From positions 1 through 59,234 of the forward strand of contig NZ_FONM01000018.1 of assembly GCF_900112935.1 (NCBI RefSeq): a DNA stretch of 59,234 nt, in the 5' to 3' direction. The DNA comes from Trichococcus pasteurii. GTDB lineage: Bacteria > Bacillota > Bacilli > Lactobacillales > Aerococcaceae. A program made the translations under genes and the position numbers. Below the pieces are notes generated by a model. That model was not told where the DNA came from, did not search any database, and was given only the letters and a program-made list of their open reading frames with translations. Below, piece by piece: positions 40,274 through 52,307 of the stretch; positions within the stretch are counted from its first letter, which is position 1; every line of letters begins with the position of its first letter.

Positions 40274-40330
40274 AAGCTCCCTCCTTTCTACATTTTTATC
40301 TTACCACGCCAAAAAGAAAGCGTTTCACCG

Positions 40331-40358
40331 AAAAATGTCCGTTGCATTGGACATTTTT
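40331..40358. promoter_or_regulatory. perfect inverted repeat upstream of the PRD regulator
   Basis: AAAAATGTCC (40331-40340) and GGACATTTTT (40349-40358) form a 10-bp perfect inverted repeat with an 8-nt loop, 58 nt before the regulator start. It could be an operator or a leader hairpin. A near-palindrome GAAAGCGTTTC (40316-40326) beside it resembles a CcpA site but lacks one base of the usual spacing. Confidence 0.5.
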
Positions 40359-40475
40359 ACATGACCAAGTATAGTGTGTTCACATTATATCTCATTGAGC
40401 AGACTGGATGGCTATTGATTTTATAATCAAAGTAACTAGTGAAAGAAAAAGAACTCCTGACTGTTTTGTCTGCAC

Positions 40476-40526
40476 AAAAAAAAATGCCCTAAACCCAGAA
40501 ATGAATCACACACTGGGTTTGAGGCA
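40476..40526 (-). terminator. terminator of the HTH gene
   Basis: The stem TGCC-C-AAACCCAG / CTGGGTTT-GGGCA is followed by nine T on the minus strand. Confidence 0.75.
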
Positions 40527-40548
40527 GTTTTTATTTATATTTTCTGTT

Positions 40549-40881
40549 CTAAGTCATCCGATTGATGGCAACCCGTTCCTGAATCACATACACATTCGTG
40601 CTGTACCTTCCGTTTGCCGCTGGATTCTTTCGGATTGTCAGATATCCTCTTTCAATCAAGTTTTTCTGATGCTTCCGGAATCGTTCCTCGCTCATGTTCA
40701 GATCCTTGCTGATTTCGCCGACCGTGGGGAAGCTTGTGTCCCCGGCCCCGATGCATGCGGCAAAGTACGCATAGATTGCCTTCGCCTCGACCGTCAGCTT
40801 CCGGTCACTCATCACACTTCTCGGAACAGTTCCATACCCCATCGAAAGTACATCAACTACCTGTGTTGTCTTGTCCATCAT
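40549..40881 (-). CDS. helix-turn-helix protein, mobile-element type
   Basis: 110 aa with a winged HTH: DRKLTVEAKAIYAYFAACIG, FPTVGEISKDLNMSEERFRKH, LIERGYLTIRKN and a wing ending YSTNVYVI. Such domains are found in plasmid, ICE and prophage proteins and at the start of some replication initiators. Here it stands alone between two metabolic clusters, so it may be a leftover of a mobile element. No recombinase or replication gene is adjacent. Confidence 0.7.
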   Translation of the reverse strand: MMDKTTQVVDVLSMGYGTVPRSVMSDRKLTVEAKAIYAYFAACIGAGDTSFPTVGEISKDLNMSEERFRKHQKNLIERGYLTIRKNPAANGRYSTNVYVIQERVAINRMT

Positions 40882-41035
40882 TCTCCCTGCTTTCCGTTTA
40901 TTTGTTTCGACCGTACCGCTGACACCATGAAGGTGAATCGCTGTCTTGGTCTCTACTTACAAAGACGGTGAAGAGGTTGAATGTGTAACCCCTAAAAAAT
41001 AATATCCATCAAAAGGGGCAGCTTTGGGTTTCATG

Positions 41036-41674
41036 TTAATAAAAGCTTGGTTTTGCGTAATCCGTACCTGGTTCGCCTAAGCCTAAACTCTCGCGATGGT
41101 AGTCAGCTTTGCCCGTCAGTAAATCCGTCACAAATTGGGATACCGCTTGTCGCGTTACTTGTGCTTCGGTGAATGGTTCCCCTTTGCGTGTAACATGAAC
41201 AGCAGTATTCCCCGCTTGGTTGTACAGCCAGGTGATACGCAAAATCACATAGTCCAGGTCGCTGGCTTCAACGAGGTCAGCGGCTGTGCGTAATTTGGAC
41301 TGCCAAATTTTGCCCATACCGGCACGATACCATTTCTGAAAATTACCAGTCACTTCTTCGTACAAATCAGGAACACTGGCGAGGATGAACCGCTTGACTC
41401 CGGCTTCCTCCATTATTTTAAGTAGCGACTTAATAATAGGATCCTCAGCAACAAAGTTGAGATAAACGGCATCGACATCGCTTAAGTTAGCTTTAATCGT
41501 CGCCGTATCCTCAAAAGTTCCATCGACTAATTTCACACGTGAATTGGCACTGGAAGCTAGCCGGGATGTCACATTGCGCCCATACAAAGTTAAATCAAAA
41601 TCAGTTTGCTCCAATAAATTTGCCGTCACCATTCTGCCGATTTCGCCGGCAGCACCTAAAATCATGATACGCAT
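41036..41674 (-). CDS. NAD(P)-binding NmrA-like oxidoreductase (copy 1)
   Basis: 212 aa atypical short-chain dehydrogenase fold. The dinucleotide motif is ILGAAGEIGRMV (GxxGxxG). It lacks an obvious Tyr-x3-Lys catalytic pair, like NmrA/SDR_a5 sensors and quinone reductases. It is a clear paralogue of the protein at 54975-55616; both end with ESLG-x-EPGT...KP-FY. Start ATG 41674 follows GAGGAGG. It lies downstream of flavodoxin 1 on the same strand, 198 nt away. Confidence 0.85.
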   Translation of the reverse strand: MRIMILGAAGEIGRMVTANLLEQTDFDLTLYGRNVTSRLASSANSRVKLVDGTFEDTATIKANLSDVDAVYLNFVAEDPIIKSLLKIMEEAGVKRFILASVPDLYEEVTGNFQKWYRAGMGKIWQSKLRTAADLVEASDLDYVILRITWLYNQAGNTAVHVTRKGEPFTEAQVTRQAVSQFVTDLLTGKADYHRESLGLGEPGTDYAKPSFY

Positions 41675-41872
41675 TATTTTGTTCCTCCTCATATAATTAC
41701 AGGTTGCTGTTCATTTAAACCTCACCTCGTCTTACTGTCGTTCTCAAATATGCAAATGAACGCTATTGACTTGCGTTCTCTCATTCTTTTACAGATTCTG
41801 GTCAAACAGCCAGCCCATTATTGCTTCATCTTCGGTGATCCTTTCAGGATCGGAACGACCAAGGCTGATCAG

Positions 41873-42565
41873 TCATTCATTTATTTCTGCCAACCAATCC
41901 AAAATTTCTTGTTGGCTGCTTTCGATGTTGTTTCGGGAAACCGATAAAGCATCCGTCACCACAGTCGCCTCAGGAATCTCGTCTTGGATGGTTCTTACCG
42001 TGTTAGCTAGGCCGCTTCCGCCATGAACGGTATAAGGAATGACGGTTTTGCCGGTAAAATCATGACTTTCCAGAAATTGCTGGACCATCGGCGGAAGTGT
42101 TCCCATCCAGATCGGATAGCCCAAATAGATCGTGTCGTAATTGTCAAAGTTTTCTACTAATTGAGCCAGTTCACGATCAGGGGCATCATCAGAGCTGACT
42201 TCATCGATGATTTGCCCTACATCATCGGGATATGCTTCCGCCGGCTCAATCAAAAAGGAATCTGCTTCGAGTTCTTCACTGATCCAGATCGATGCCTGCT
42301 CCACTAATCCAAGATATTCGCCATCATTTTGCAAAACGCTGGCACCAGTTACCACGTCCAAATCTGTCCCTACCGGATAAGAAAAGTACGCAACCAGTGT
42401 CCTTCCCGAGCCGCCATTTAAGGATGCTGTTGAATCACTGGCATTTCCGATTTCGCTTGTGGCATCCGCTTCATTTGTTGCTTGATTCGATCCATTGTCA
42501 CTGTTGCAGGCTGCTAAAGCAAAGAGTGATGCTGTACCGATCAATAATCTAACGAATTTTTTCAT
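41873..42565 (-). CDS. flavodoxin-domain lipoprotein (1)
   Basis: 230 aa. Lipobox LAAC (Cys20) and a Ser/Asn/Ala-rich linker precede a flavodoxin-like domain (TLVAYFSYPVGTDLD... YDTIYLGYPIWMGTLPP... HGGSGLANT). It should bind FMN outside the membrane and act as a one- or two-electron carrier or reductase. Two more such lipoproteins lie at 53088 and 55648. It is transcribed from a MerR-type promoter, divergent from the NTF2-like gene. Confidence 0.87.
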   Translation of the reverse strand: MKKFVRLLIGTASLFALAACNSDNGSNQATNEADATSEIGNASDSTASLNGGSGRTLVAYFSYPVGTDLDVVTGASVLQNDGEYLGLVEQASIWISEELEADSFLIEPAEAYPDDVGQIIDEVSSDDAPDRELAQLVENFDNYDTIYLGYPIWMGTLPPMVQQFLESHDFTGKTVIPYTVHGGSGLANTVRTIQDEIPEATVVTDALSVSRNNIESSQQEILDWLAEINE

Positions 42566-42625
42566 CCTCTCACCTCTTCATGATTTCATTCCTATCCTTA
42601 CATCCAAACATCTAGGATTCCTTTC

Positions 42626-42656
42626 ACTGTACAGTATTGTGTGCACTCCATAGCAA
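42626..42656 (-). promoter_or_regulatory. MerR-type promoter of flavodoxin 1
   Basis: The minus strand has -35 TTGCTA (42651-42656), a 19-bp spacer beginning TGGAGTGCAC, and -10 TACAGT (42626-42631). The over-long spacer and the GGAGT motif match the three related promoters in this window. Confidence 0.65.
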
Positions 42657-42683
42657 GAAATATATATAAAATAAGGAAAAAAC

Positions 42684-42714
42684 TTGCTATGGTCTTAACT
42701 CCACGGTTTACAAT
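42684..42714 (+). promoter_or_regulatory. MerR-type promoter of the NTF2-esterase-AKR operon
   Basis: -35 TTGCTA (42684-42689), a 19-bp spacer TGGTCTTAACTCCACGGTT and -10 TACAAT (42709-42714). A 19-bp spacer with ACTCCA in its right half is typical of activators of the MerR family. Confidence 0.7.
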
Positions 42715-42791
42715 AGGTTTATCAATACAATCAAGAATGCATGCAAATCTTGATTCCTGATTACACTTATTAATGATAGGGGAGAATGATT

Positions 42792-43178
42792 ATGACAACA
42801 CACGCTATTCAAGGCATTTCCGCACAAATTTGGGCAGCCAAGCAAGCAAATGATATGACCGCAGTTGCAGGGTTCATCGCTGATAACGCACGCTTTGTTC
42901 ATATGGGCATCACTTTCGACAAGGCTGGGGAACTGGAAGTGTTTAACGAGAAAATCTTCCTCTTCAAAGCGGTGGATGTTGCAGAAGAATACGTGGAGGA
43001 CTACGGCAGCACCGCCATCATTTTCAAAAAAATGATCCTGACAGCTGTGATCGGGGGAAATGAAGTCCAGAATCCGTTTGTCCTCTCGGAAGTCTTCACA
43101 AAGACTGAAGCGGGCTGGAAATTGGCTGCCGAAACCTATACCCGAATAGCAAGTGATTTCGAAGCTTACAAAATGTGA
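42792..43178 (+). CDS. NTF2-like fold protein (SnoaL/DUF4440 type)
   Basis: 128 aa cone-shaped alpha+beta fold, as suggested by an N-terminal helix pair (IWAAKQANDMTAVAGFIAD), RFVHMG, ...EYVEDYGSTAIIFKKMILTAVIGG and a final WKLAAETYTRI strand. These domains serve as small isomerases or ligand binders; the substrate is unknown. ATG 42792 has AGGGGAG 8 nt upstream. First gene of a three-gene plus-strand operon. Confidence 0.75.
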   Translation: MTTHAIQGISAQIWAAKQANDMTAVAGFIADNARFVHMGITFDKAGELEVFNEKIFLFKAVDVAEEYVEDYGSTAIIFKKMILTAVIGGNEVQNPFVLSEVFTKTEAGWKLAAETYTRIASDFEAYKM

Positions 43179-43225
43179 CGAGCTCGGATCGACAAGCGGT
43201 ATTATGACTAATGGAGGCGATGATG

Positions 43226-44215
43226 ATGAAGAGCGTGACGAAAATGAGTGTCGGTTTTCTGGCTGTGGTTCTATTGTTGGGCATGCTTTATTTCTGGCTG
43301 AGCGACCCGGGCCAAGAGAACCCCGCAAACAGTGAGGGTCAAGCGAGCAGGATCCAGTCAACGGACGTTCCGAGCGCTTACTTCGAAAGGCCGAGTGAAA
43401 CCGGTCGAGTCGTTGAGGTTCAGTATGCCAGCCTGGATTACACACAGGATAACCCTCCCGAAATCACCAAGACTGCTTATGTTTATCTGCCGGCTGGCTA
43501 TGATGAGGCCGATGCTGAAAAGCGGTACAATATCCTCTACCTCATGCATGGTTGGCGCATGACTGCGGGTGATTTCTTCAACTATTCCGATTTGGTCACC
43601 ATCTTGGATAACATGCATGCAAATGGCGATATCGAGCCAACGATTGTGGTTACGCCAACCTTTGATGCTGAAAACCGGTCACAGGATTTCAGTCGTTCGG
43701 AAGATGAAATCCGTCATTTCCACCAGGATTTCAGGAACAATCTCGTTCCCTATATCGAGAGCAACTATCCTACCTATGCAGAGGGAATATCCGAAGAGGC
43801 TTTCCGGAATTCACGTGCGCACCGTGCTTTTGCGGGCTTTTCCGGCGGCTCGGTGACGACGTGGTCCCAGTTCATCCATAACCTTGATTACATCAGATAC
43901 TTTGGTCCGATGAGTGGCGACAGCTGGGAAATCGAAGTATACGGCGGCCGCGATAATTCAGTCAGGACGGTGGATGTACTGGAAAACGCCGTTCGGGAAA
44001 GCAATCTCGAATCCGATGATTATTACATTTATGCAGCCACCGGTACCGAAGACTTCGCGAACGATCTGATTACGACGCAGGTTGAGGAGATGCGCACACG
44101 GCCAAGCTTTACTCCTGATAACTTGACCATGGCCATCAATGACGGCGGCGTTCATGACCTCGTGTCCGTTCAGGAATACCTTTACAATATGCTCCCACTT
44201 TTCTTTGGAAAATAG
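43226..44215 (+). CDS. alpha/beta hydrolase, feruloyl/acetyl-xylan esterase-like, membrane-anchored
   Basis: 329 aa. An N-terminal hydrophobic anchor (VGFLAVVLLLGMLYFWL) is followed by an esterase domain similar to XynZ/esterase D proteins: VYLPAGYD, ILYLMHGW, FAGFSGGSVTTW with the nucleophile Ser in GFSGG, and a late His in GGVHDLVS. It probably acts on ester substrates outside the cell. Several ATGs overlap; 43226 has the best distance (8 nt) from GGAGG. It lies between the NTF2-like gene and AKR1. Confidence 0.85.
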   Translation: MKSVTKMSVGFLAVVLLLGMLYFWLSDPGQENPANSEGQASRIQSTDVPSAYFERPSETGRVVEVQYASLDYTQDNPPEITKTAYVYLPAGYDEADAEKRYNILYLMHGWRMTAGDFFNYSDLVTILDNMHANGDIEPTIVVTPTFDAENRSQDFSRSEDEIRHFHQDFRNNLVPYIESNYPTYAEGISEEAFRNSRAHRAFAGFSGGSVTTWSQFIHNLDYIRYFGPMSGDSWEIEVYGGRDNSVRTVDVLENAVRESNLESDDYYIYAATGTEDFANDLITTQVEEMRTRPSFTPDNLTMAINDGGVHDLVSVQEYLYNMLPLFFGK

Positions 44216-44244
44216 CAGCGTGTTTACTGGATAAGGAGGAAACC

Positions 44245-45099
44245 ATGCGATATACAACTTTAAATAATAATGAGATTATCCCTAACCTTGGGACAGGGAC
44301 TTATCGGATCAGTCCAACCGATGCCGAACGTTCCGTGGAACATGCCTTGAAAAGCGGGTATCAACTGGTTGATACGGCAAATGTTTACCTGAATGAAAAA
44401 GCTGTTGGTCGTGCTATCAAAAACTCAGGTGTCAATCGAAGTGAGATTTTCCTGACCTCCAAAATCTGGCCAACAGATTATAAATATGAAAAAGCCAAGC
44501 AAGCAATTGAGGATACCCTAAACCGTTTAGGCGTCGATTACCTTGACCTTATGCTTTTACACCAACCAGTTGGCGATTATCTAGGCGCTTGGAAAGCTAT
44601 GGAAGAGGCTGTAAGCACTGGGAAAATTAAGGTCATTGGTCTTTCTAACTTTACAGGACCTGAATTGGATAAGGTTATCACTGAAGGAACCATCAAACCT
44701 GCTGTTGTGCAGGTGGAATGCCATCCTTATTTCCAACAAAAAGAGTTAAAAGCAAAACTCGCTAAGGACAATATTGCGCTTGAAGCTTGGTATCCACTTG
44801 GTTCAGCTGACAAAGACTTGCTTGCCGAACCAATCTTTACAGAATTAGCAAGTAAATACAATAAATCCGTTGTTCAAATCATCTTGCATTGGCATGTCCA
44901 AACAGGAAATATTGTCATTCCAGGTTCGAAAAATCCGGCTCACATAGACAGTAATCTGGATATTTTTGATTTTGAACTGACAGCCGCTGAATTGGCGCAA
45001 ATCTCCCAACTCGATAAAGGCAAACGCTTCTTCAATTTGCCAAAATGGATGCACCGTCTGTTTTTGTTGGCACGCGTGAATTACGATAAGCAAGCCTAA
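44245..45099 (+). CDS. aldo/keto reductase (copy 1)
   Basis: 284 aa TIM-barrel NADPH reductase of the 2,5-diketo-gluconate reductase (AKR5) type. The catalytic tetrad is visible: Asp and Tyr in DTANVYLNE, Lys in TSKIW, His in LLHQPVGDY. The cofactor-binding C-terminal IPGSKNPAHIDSN is intact. AAGGAGG precedes the ATG. It lies in the operon with the esterase. It may detoxify aldehydes or reduce ketones. Confidence 0.92.
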   Translation: MRYTTLNNNEIIPNLGTGTYRISPTDAERSVEHALKSGYQLVDTANVYLNEKAVGRAIKNSGVNRSEIFLTSKIWPTDYKYEKAKQAIEDTLNRLGVDYLDLMLLHQPVGDYLGAWKAMEEAVSTGKIKVIGLSNFTGPELDKVITEGTIKPAVVQVECHPYFQQKELKAKLAKDNIALEAWYPLGSADKDLLAEPIFTELASKYNKSVVQIILHWHVQTGNIVIPGSKNPAHIDSNLDIFDFELTAAELAQISQLDKGKRFFNLPKWMHRLFLLARVNYDKQA

Positions 45100-45127
45100 G
45101 AAGTTTCCGAAAAATAAATCTTTTCTC

Positions 45128-45158
45128 TTGCTATGGATTCAACTCCACACTTTATAAT
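45128..45158 (+). promoter_or_regulatory. MerR-type promoter of AKR copy 2
   Basis: -35 TTGCTA (45128-45133), a 19-bp spacer TGGATTCAACTCCACACTT and a perfect -10 TATAAT (45153-45158). The TGGAttcaACTCCA dyad sits in the spacer. Confidence 0.75.
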
Positions 45159-45189
45159 AAAAGTATAAAACAAAGAAAGAGGGATACAC

Positions 45190-46044
45190 ATGGAATATAC
45201 AACACTTAATAATGGAATCAAAATGCCTATGGTTGGTTTTGGCGTTTTCCAAATTCCAGACCCAGCAGTTTGTCAGGAAGTCGTCGAAGCAGCCATCAAG
45301 ACAGGGTATCGCCTTATCGATACAGCGCAAGCCTACGGCAACGAAGAAGCAGTAGGCAAAGCCATCAAGGCGGCTGGCGTTCCCCGCGAGGAACTCTTCA
45401 TCACAACAAAACTTTGGATCTCAGACATGAGTTACGAAGGCGCCAAAAAAGCTTTTGCTGAATCCCTTGCAAAACTTGATTTGGACTATGTTGACCTTTA
45501 CCTCCTTCACCAACCTGTCGGGGATACTTTTGGCGCATGGCGTGCACTGGAAGAACTTTATGCGGAAGGCAAAATCAAAGCTATCGGTGTGTCCAATTTC
45601 AAGAACGACCAATTGGCTAACTTGTCCCTTTTCAACAAAGTAACGCCAGCTGTGAACCAAGTTGAGTTGCATGTTTTCCACCAAAAGCAGGCTGACCAAG
45701 ACTACATGGCGTCTAAAGGTATCCAAATCGAGAGTTGGGGTGCTTTTGCTGAAGGCAAATTCGACGTCTTCACCAACCCGGTTTTGAAAGAGATCGCTGA
45801 CAAATACGCCAAATCAACTGCGCAAGTCATGCTTAGATGGCAATTACAGCGTGGTGTCGTTTCGCTTTCCAAATCAGCAAATCCGGAACGCGTGCGCCAA
45901 AACTTCGACATCTTTGATTTCGAACTGACCGCTGATGATATGGCAAAAATTGCTGCAATCAACACAGATACAACCGTTTATGCTGACCACCACGATGCGC
46001 AAACAATTGAAAACTTAGCTGGTTATATCGGAAAATCATATTAA
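45190..46044 (+). CDS. aldo/keto reductase (copy 2)
   Basis: 284 aa, same family and length as the neighbour upstream but well diverged. Tetrad: Asp and Tyr in DTAQAYGNE, Lys in TTKLW, His in LLHQPVGDT; cofactor region SKSANPERVRQN. It has its own MerR-type promoter, so the pair is separately switched but probably by the same regulator. Confidence 0.92.
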   Translation: MEYTTLNNGIKMPMVGFGVFQIPDPAVCQEVVEAAIKTGYRLIDTAQAYGNEEAVGKAIKAAGVPREELFITTKLWISDMSYEGAKKAFAESLAKLDLDYVDLYLLHQPVGDTFGAWRALEELYAEGKIKAIGVSNFKNDQLANLSLFNKVTPAVNQVELHVFHQKQADQDYMASKGIQIESWGAFAEGKFDVFTNPVLKEIADKYAKSTAQVMLRWQLQRGVVSLSKSANPERVRQNFDIFDFELTADDMAKIAAINTDTTVYADHHDAQTIENLAGYIGKSY

Positions 46045-46072
46045 TTTGGAATAAAGTCATCAACTTAGTGAA

Positions 46073-46098
46073 AAGGGGCGGGAGATCTCGCCTCTTTT
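46073..46098 (+). terminator. AKR2 terminator
   Basis: The stem GGGGCGGGAG / CTCGCCTC is followed by a long T run, 30 nt after the AKR2 stop. Confidence 0.7.
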
Positions 46099-46187
46099 TT
46101 TATTGCCTATCCCCTCGGCAACTCGTTCACAGTGCATCTGCCCGACAAGGCGGGAGCCTGAGCGTAAAAATATAAGGACAATTAACG

Positions 46188-46239
46188 AAAGAAGCCCGAA
46201 AGGGAAGCTGTGGCTGCAGCTGTCCTTTCGGGCTTCTTT
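46188..46239. terminator. lysR terminator (bidirectional)
   Basis: Perfect 16-bp arms AAAGAAGCCCGAAAGG / CCTTTCGGGCTTCTTT enclose an inner loop with AGCTG repeats. T-rich on both sides. It lies just beyond the lysR stop. Confidence 0.75.
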
Positions 46240-46249
46240 ATGTTCCTTA

Positions 46250-47158
46250 TCATCTCGTCGAGATTTCCGACAGAGGTGATCTGTTGATGGCGGACAACAG
46301 TTTTTGCACTTTTACTGTTGGCTTTGGGGAGTGCAGCAGTCCAAAAGGAATTGTGTGGTTCCATGAAACAGGTATGACTTTTACCAATGGGTGAATATTG
46401 TCCCATTTTCCGATTGCTATCAGCAGATTATCTGAGGACGCGCATCGATTGAATATTTCTATGTCATAAAAGGAGAAGTCTTTTATCGTGATGCGCGGAT
46501 GATGGCTCCACAGATCATCCCTAAGTTTGTCGACATAAATATTCCATCCTTTTCGGATAATCATCAGGTTTTCTCCATATAGATCGCTGATTTCAAGGCT
46601 ATCCTTCTTGGCTAAAGGATGATAGATCGATAATGCGACACAAATGGGTTCTCTTGAGAGTTCCACTGTTGAGCATTTTCGACTTTGCAAAAAATTTTCA
46701 TCAAACACACCAGCAACAATATCAATGTTTTCTCCCAAATTTCGTAAAATTTCACGAGCATTCTCCGGCGTGTTTTCAAAAGATACCAACTGAAATTTGA
46801 AGTTCGGCTCAGAAAGCCTGAGCATTGACCATATCTCCGCAATGGACTGGGAGGAGGTCATAACCGACGTTCCTATCCGTATGGTGCAGTCATTCCCGTC
46901 CTCAGCATTTTCGGCCCTGGATATGGAATCTTTGGCGTATTGAATAAGATAAAGGGAGTCTCTGTACATCGATTCCCCGGCAGCAGTCAATGTCATGCCT
47001 CTGGGCGTTCGGTTGAACAAGGTTAGTCCGATTTTGCTTTCCAGATGATTGATCTGTTTGCTTACTGCCGTTGGGGAAATGAACAATTTTTCGGATGCTT
47101 TTGAAAAGCTGCCTGTTTCCGCAACGACAAGAAAAGTATCAAGTTGTGGATTATACAT
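46250..47158 (-). CDS. LysR family transcriptional regulator
   Basis: 302 aa. N-terminal winged HTH (GSFSKASEKLFISPTAVSKQ, then INHLESKIGLTLFNR) and a C-terminal ligand-binding domain. Instead of facing a divergent target it is transcribed in the same direction as the PTS gene upstream, so its target is unclear; AKR2 converges on it. Confidence 0.87.
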   Translation of the reverse strand: MYNPQLDTFLVVAETGSFSKASEKLFISPTAVSKQINHLESKIGLTLFNRTPRGMTLTAAGESMYRDSLYLIQYAKDSISRAENAEDGNDCTIRIGTSVMTSSQSIAEIWSMLRLSEPNFKFQLVSFENTPENAREILRNLGENIDIVAGVFDENFLQSRKCSTVELSREPICVALSIYHPLAKKDSLEISDLYGENLMIIRKGWNIYVDKLRDDLWSHHPRITIKDFSFYDIEIFNRCASSDNLLIAIGKWDNIHPLVKVIPVSWNHTIPFGLLHSPKPTVKVQKLLSAINRSPLSEISTR

Positions 47159-47250
47159 ACTAGTCCTTGCCTCCCTGCATTCAAATCTGTCCCTATTATG
47201 GTCAGGCTATATAGCCTTGATTATACCAATTTTGCTTATCGAAATACCAG

Positions 47251-47297
47251 AAAAGATAAAGACATGTGCACATTTATTGGATAAACGTGCGCATGTC
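47251..47297 (-). terminator. beta-glucoside PTS terminator
   Basis: The inverted repeat GACATGTGCACATTTAT / ATAAACGTGCGCATGTC (17 bp with two G-T pairs) has a 3-nt loop and is followed on the minus strand by TTTATCTTTT. Confidence 0.7.
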
Positions 47298-47321
47298 CGT
47301 TGAAGACCTTCTGTCTGACCG

Positions 47322-50989
<3,668 letters not shown>

Positions 50990-51031
50990 CTCCATTACCT
51001 CCATTTTTCATACTTACGAGCCTGAAATCTA

Positions 51032-51061
51032 AAGGTTTGGCCAACTCAATGTCACCATCCA
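51032..51061 (-). promoter_or_regulatory. RNA antiterminator (RAT) site before the carboxylesterase
   Basis: It is identical over 30 bp to the site at 49266-49295 and lies between licT and the esterase gene. The copies are not part of a larger repeat: flanks diverge apart from a nearby AGCTATTGTT-like patch. Confidence 0.7.
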
Positions 51062-51138
51062 GTTGAAGCTATTGTCACCAGTTTAGGAACCTCCTTTTTG
51101 ATCGATTAAAATATCTTCTATATATAAGCTTGATATTT

Positions 51139-51984
51139 TTAATATTTAGACATTTTGTTGATAACCCTTTCAATATGGATCGTCAAATATAACTCTTCCT
51201 CATTTGAAAGGATGTACGCATATTTCTCAAATATGAACTTGGATATAGCCTTGACGCAACTGTACGCATTCTCATATCTTTTTTTTACAACATTCAAAAG
51301 ATCATCATCTTTCTCATCTTCATAGCTTGTCCCACTCAACAAACGCTGGGCGAAAAATTTGAGATGCGTGATGAAGCGATAGTAGTACACATTGTCTTCG
51401 TCAAATTCTATATGGAATTTATATTTGACGATGCTGGTAACTTCTTGCATAACTTTGGTGATCTGGTACATATTTTTAACACTGTTTTCATCTATTTCTG
51501 CATTCACCAAATGTAGCGCGATAAAGCCGGCTTCATCATCGGGCAGATGTAACCCAAAACGTTCCTCAATCATATCCAAAGCTGTCAAGCCAATGGCAAA
51601 TTCATCGGGATAGAATCTTCTGATGTCCCAGAGTAGGGTGTTGCTGATAACAATCCCATTGAGAAAGCGTTCGATGGCTGTATAAATGTGATCAACCAGA
51701 GAGATGTACAATGTCTCGTTCAGCTTTTTCCCCAGTTGTGTTTTTGCATAAGAAATTATTTGTTCTGCGATTTCAACGTGATCGATCGGAATATCGACGA
51801 TCAGTTCTTGGAACTTATTAGCTGTGTCTTTATTGGACAGAGTGAATACTTTATCAATTATAGCTTCATCCACTTCTTCTCCATTTTTCTTATTGAAGGC
51901 CAGGCCTCTGCCCATGACAATTTTTTCGATGGCACCATCTTTTACAACAACGACATTATTATTTAGCTTCTTCTGTATTCTCAT
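51139..51984 (-). CDS. licT: BglG/LicT family transcription antiterminator
   Basis: 281 aa. The N-terminal RNA-binding CAT domain (MRIQKKLNNNVVVV...GRGLAFNKKNGE) is followed by two PRD domains with the regulatory histidines (PIDHVEIAEQI, SLVDHIYTAIER, ALHLVNAE, FITHLKFFAQR, LTIHIERV). It binds RAT RNA to prevent early termination and is controlled by PTS phosphorylation. ATG 51984 follows AAAGGGGGA. Likely targets are the three RAT sites in this region, including its own leader. Confidence 0.92.
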   Translation of the reverse strand: MRIQKKLNNNVVVVKDGAIEKIVMGRGLAFNKKNGEEVDEAIIDKVFTLSNKDTANKFQELIVDIPIDHVEIAEQIISYAKTQLGKKLNETLYISLVDHIYTAIERFLNGIVISNTLLWDIRRFYPDEFAIGLTALDMIEERFGLHLPDDEAGFIALHLVNAEIDENSVKNMYQITKVMQEVTSIVKYKFHIEFDEDNVYYYRFITHLKFFAQRLLSGTSYEDEKDDDLLNVVKKRYENAYSCVKAISKFIFEKYAYILSNEEELYLTIHIERVINKMSKY

Positions 51985-52307
51985 GATATCCCCCTTTCTA
52001 CAGCAAAAAATTAAAACCCACATATCAAAACCGATTTCAAATGAAATCCGCTTTAATACGCAGGTTTAGCTTGCTGGATGCAATCACTATCCTCCAAATG
52101 ATCCAAGGCTGTAAGCACTTGTAAATCACAACGATATCTATTTAATTGGCTTGCATACGCATTCATTGCAACGCTTTATTTGACTAGTCACAGTATATAA
52201 GCAAAGCAAAGAGAAGAGAAGAGAAGTCACTTTTTTTCAGCTAGTACACACCTGAAGGTTCATACTCTATAATCACTGACTGAGTATCCAAAAGAAAGGA
52301 GCACTTC
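51985..52307 (-). other. licT upstream region
   Basis: There is no gene here. The proximal part holds the licT leader with a RAT site (52063-52092) and a small hairpin GATTTC-ATTT-GAAATC (about 52032-52047) followed by GGTTTT, a possible terminator. The distal part has short purine repeats (GAGAA units near 52208-52226) and a CACCTGAAGG motif. Confidence 0.45.
52063..52092 (-). promoter_or_regulatory. RNA antiterminator (RAT) site in the licT leader
   Basis: The minus strand reads GGATAGTGATTGCATC then CAGCAAGCTAAACC, close to the classical RAT (GGAT-GT-A-TGCA ... GCA-GC-AAACC). It suggests licT autoregulation. Confidence 0.7.

Noticed and set aside
40312-40328. CcpA (cre) site at GAAAGCGTTTC
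   Set aside because: The centre lacks one base of the usual spacing and the outer bases do not match, so it is not listed as a separate site.
42708-43445. Long 245-aa open frame opposite the NTF2-like and esterase genes
   Set aside because: Composition is unlike a protein and it lies opposite two recognisable genes.
52240-52275. CACCTGAAGG followed by CTCTATAATC resembling another MerR-type promoter on the plus strand
   Set aside because: No -35 at the right distance and no gene downstream on that strand.
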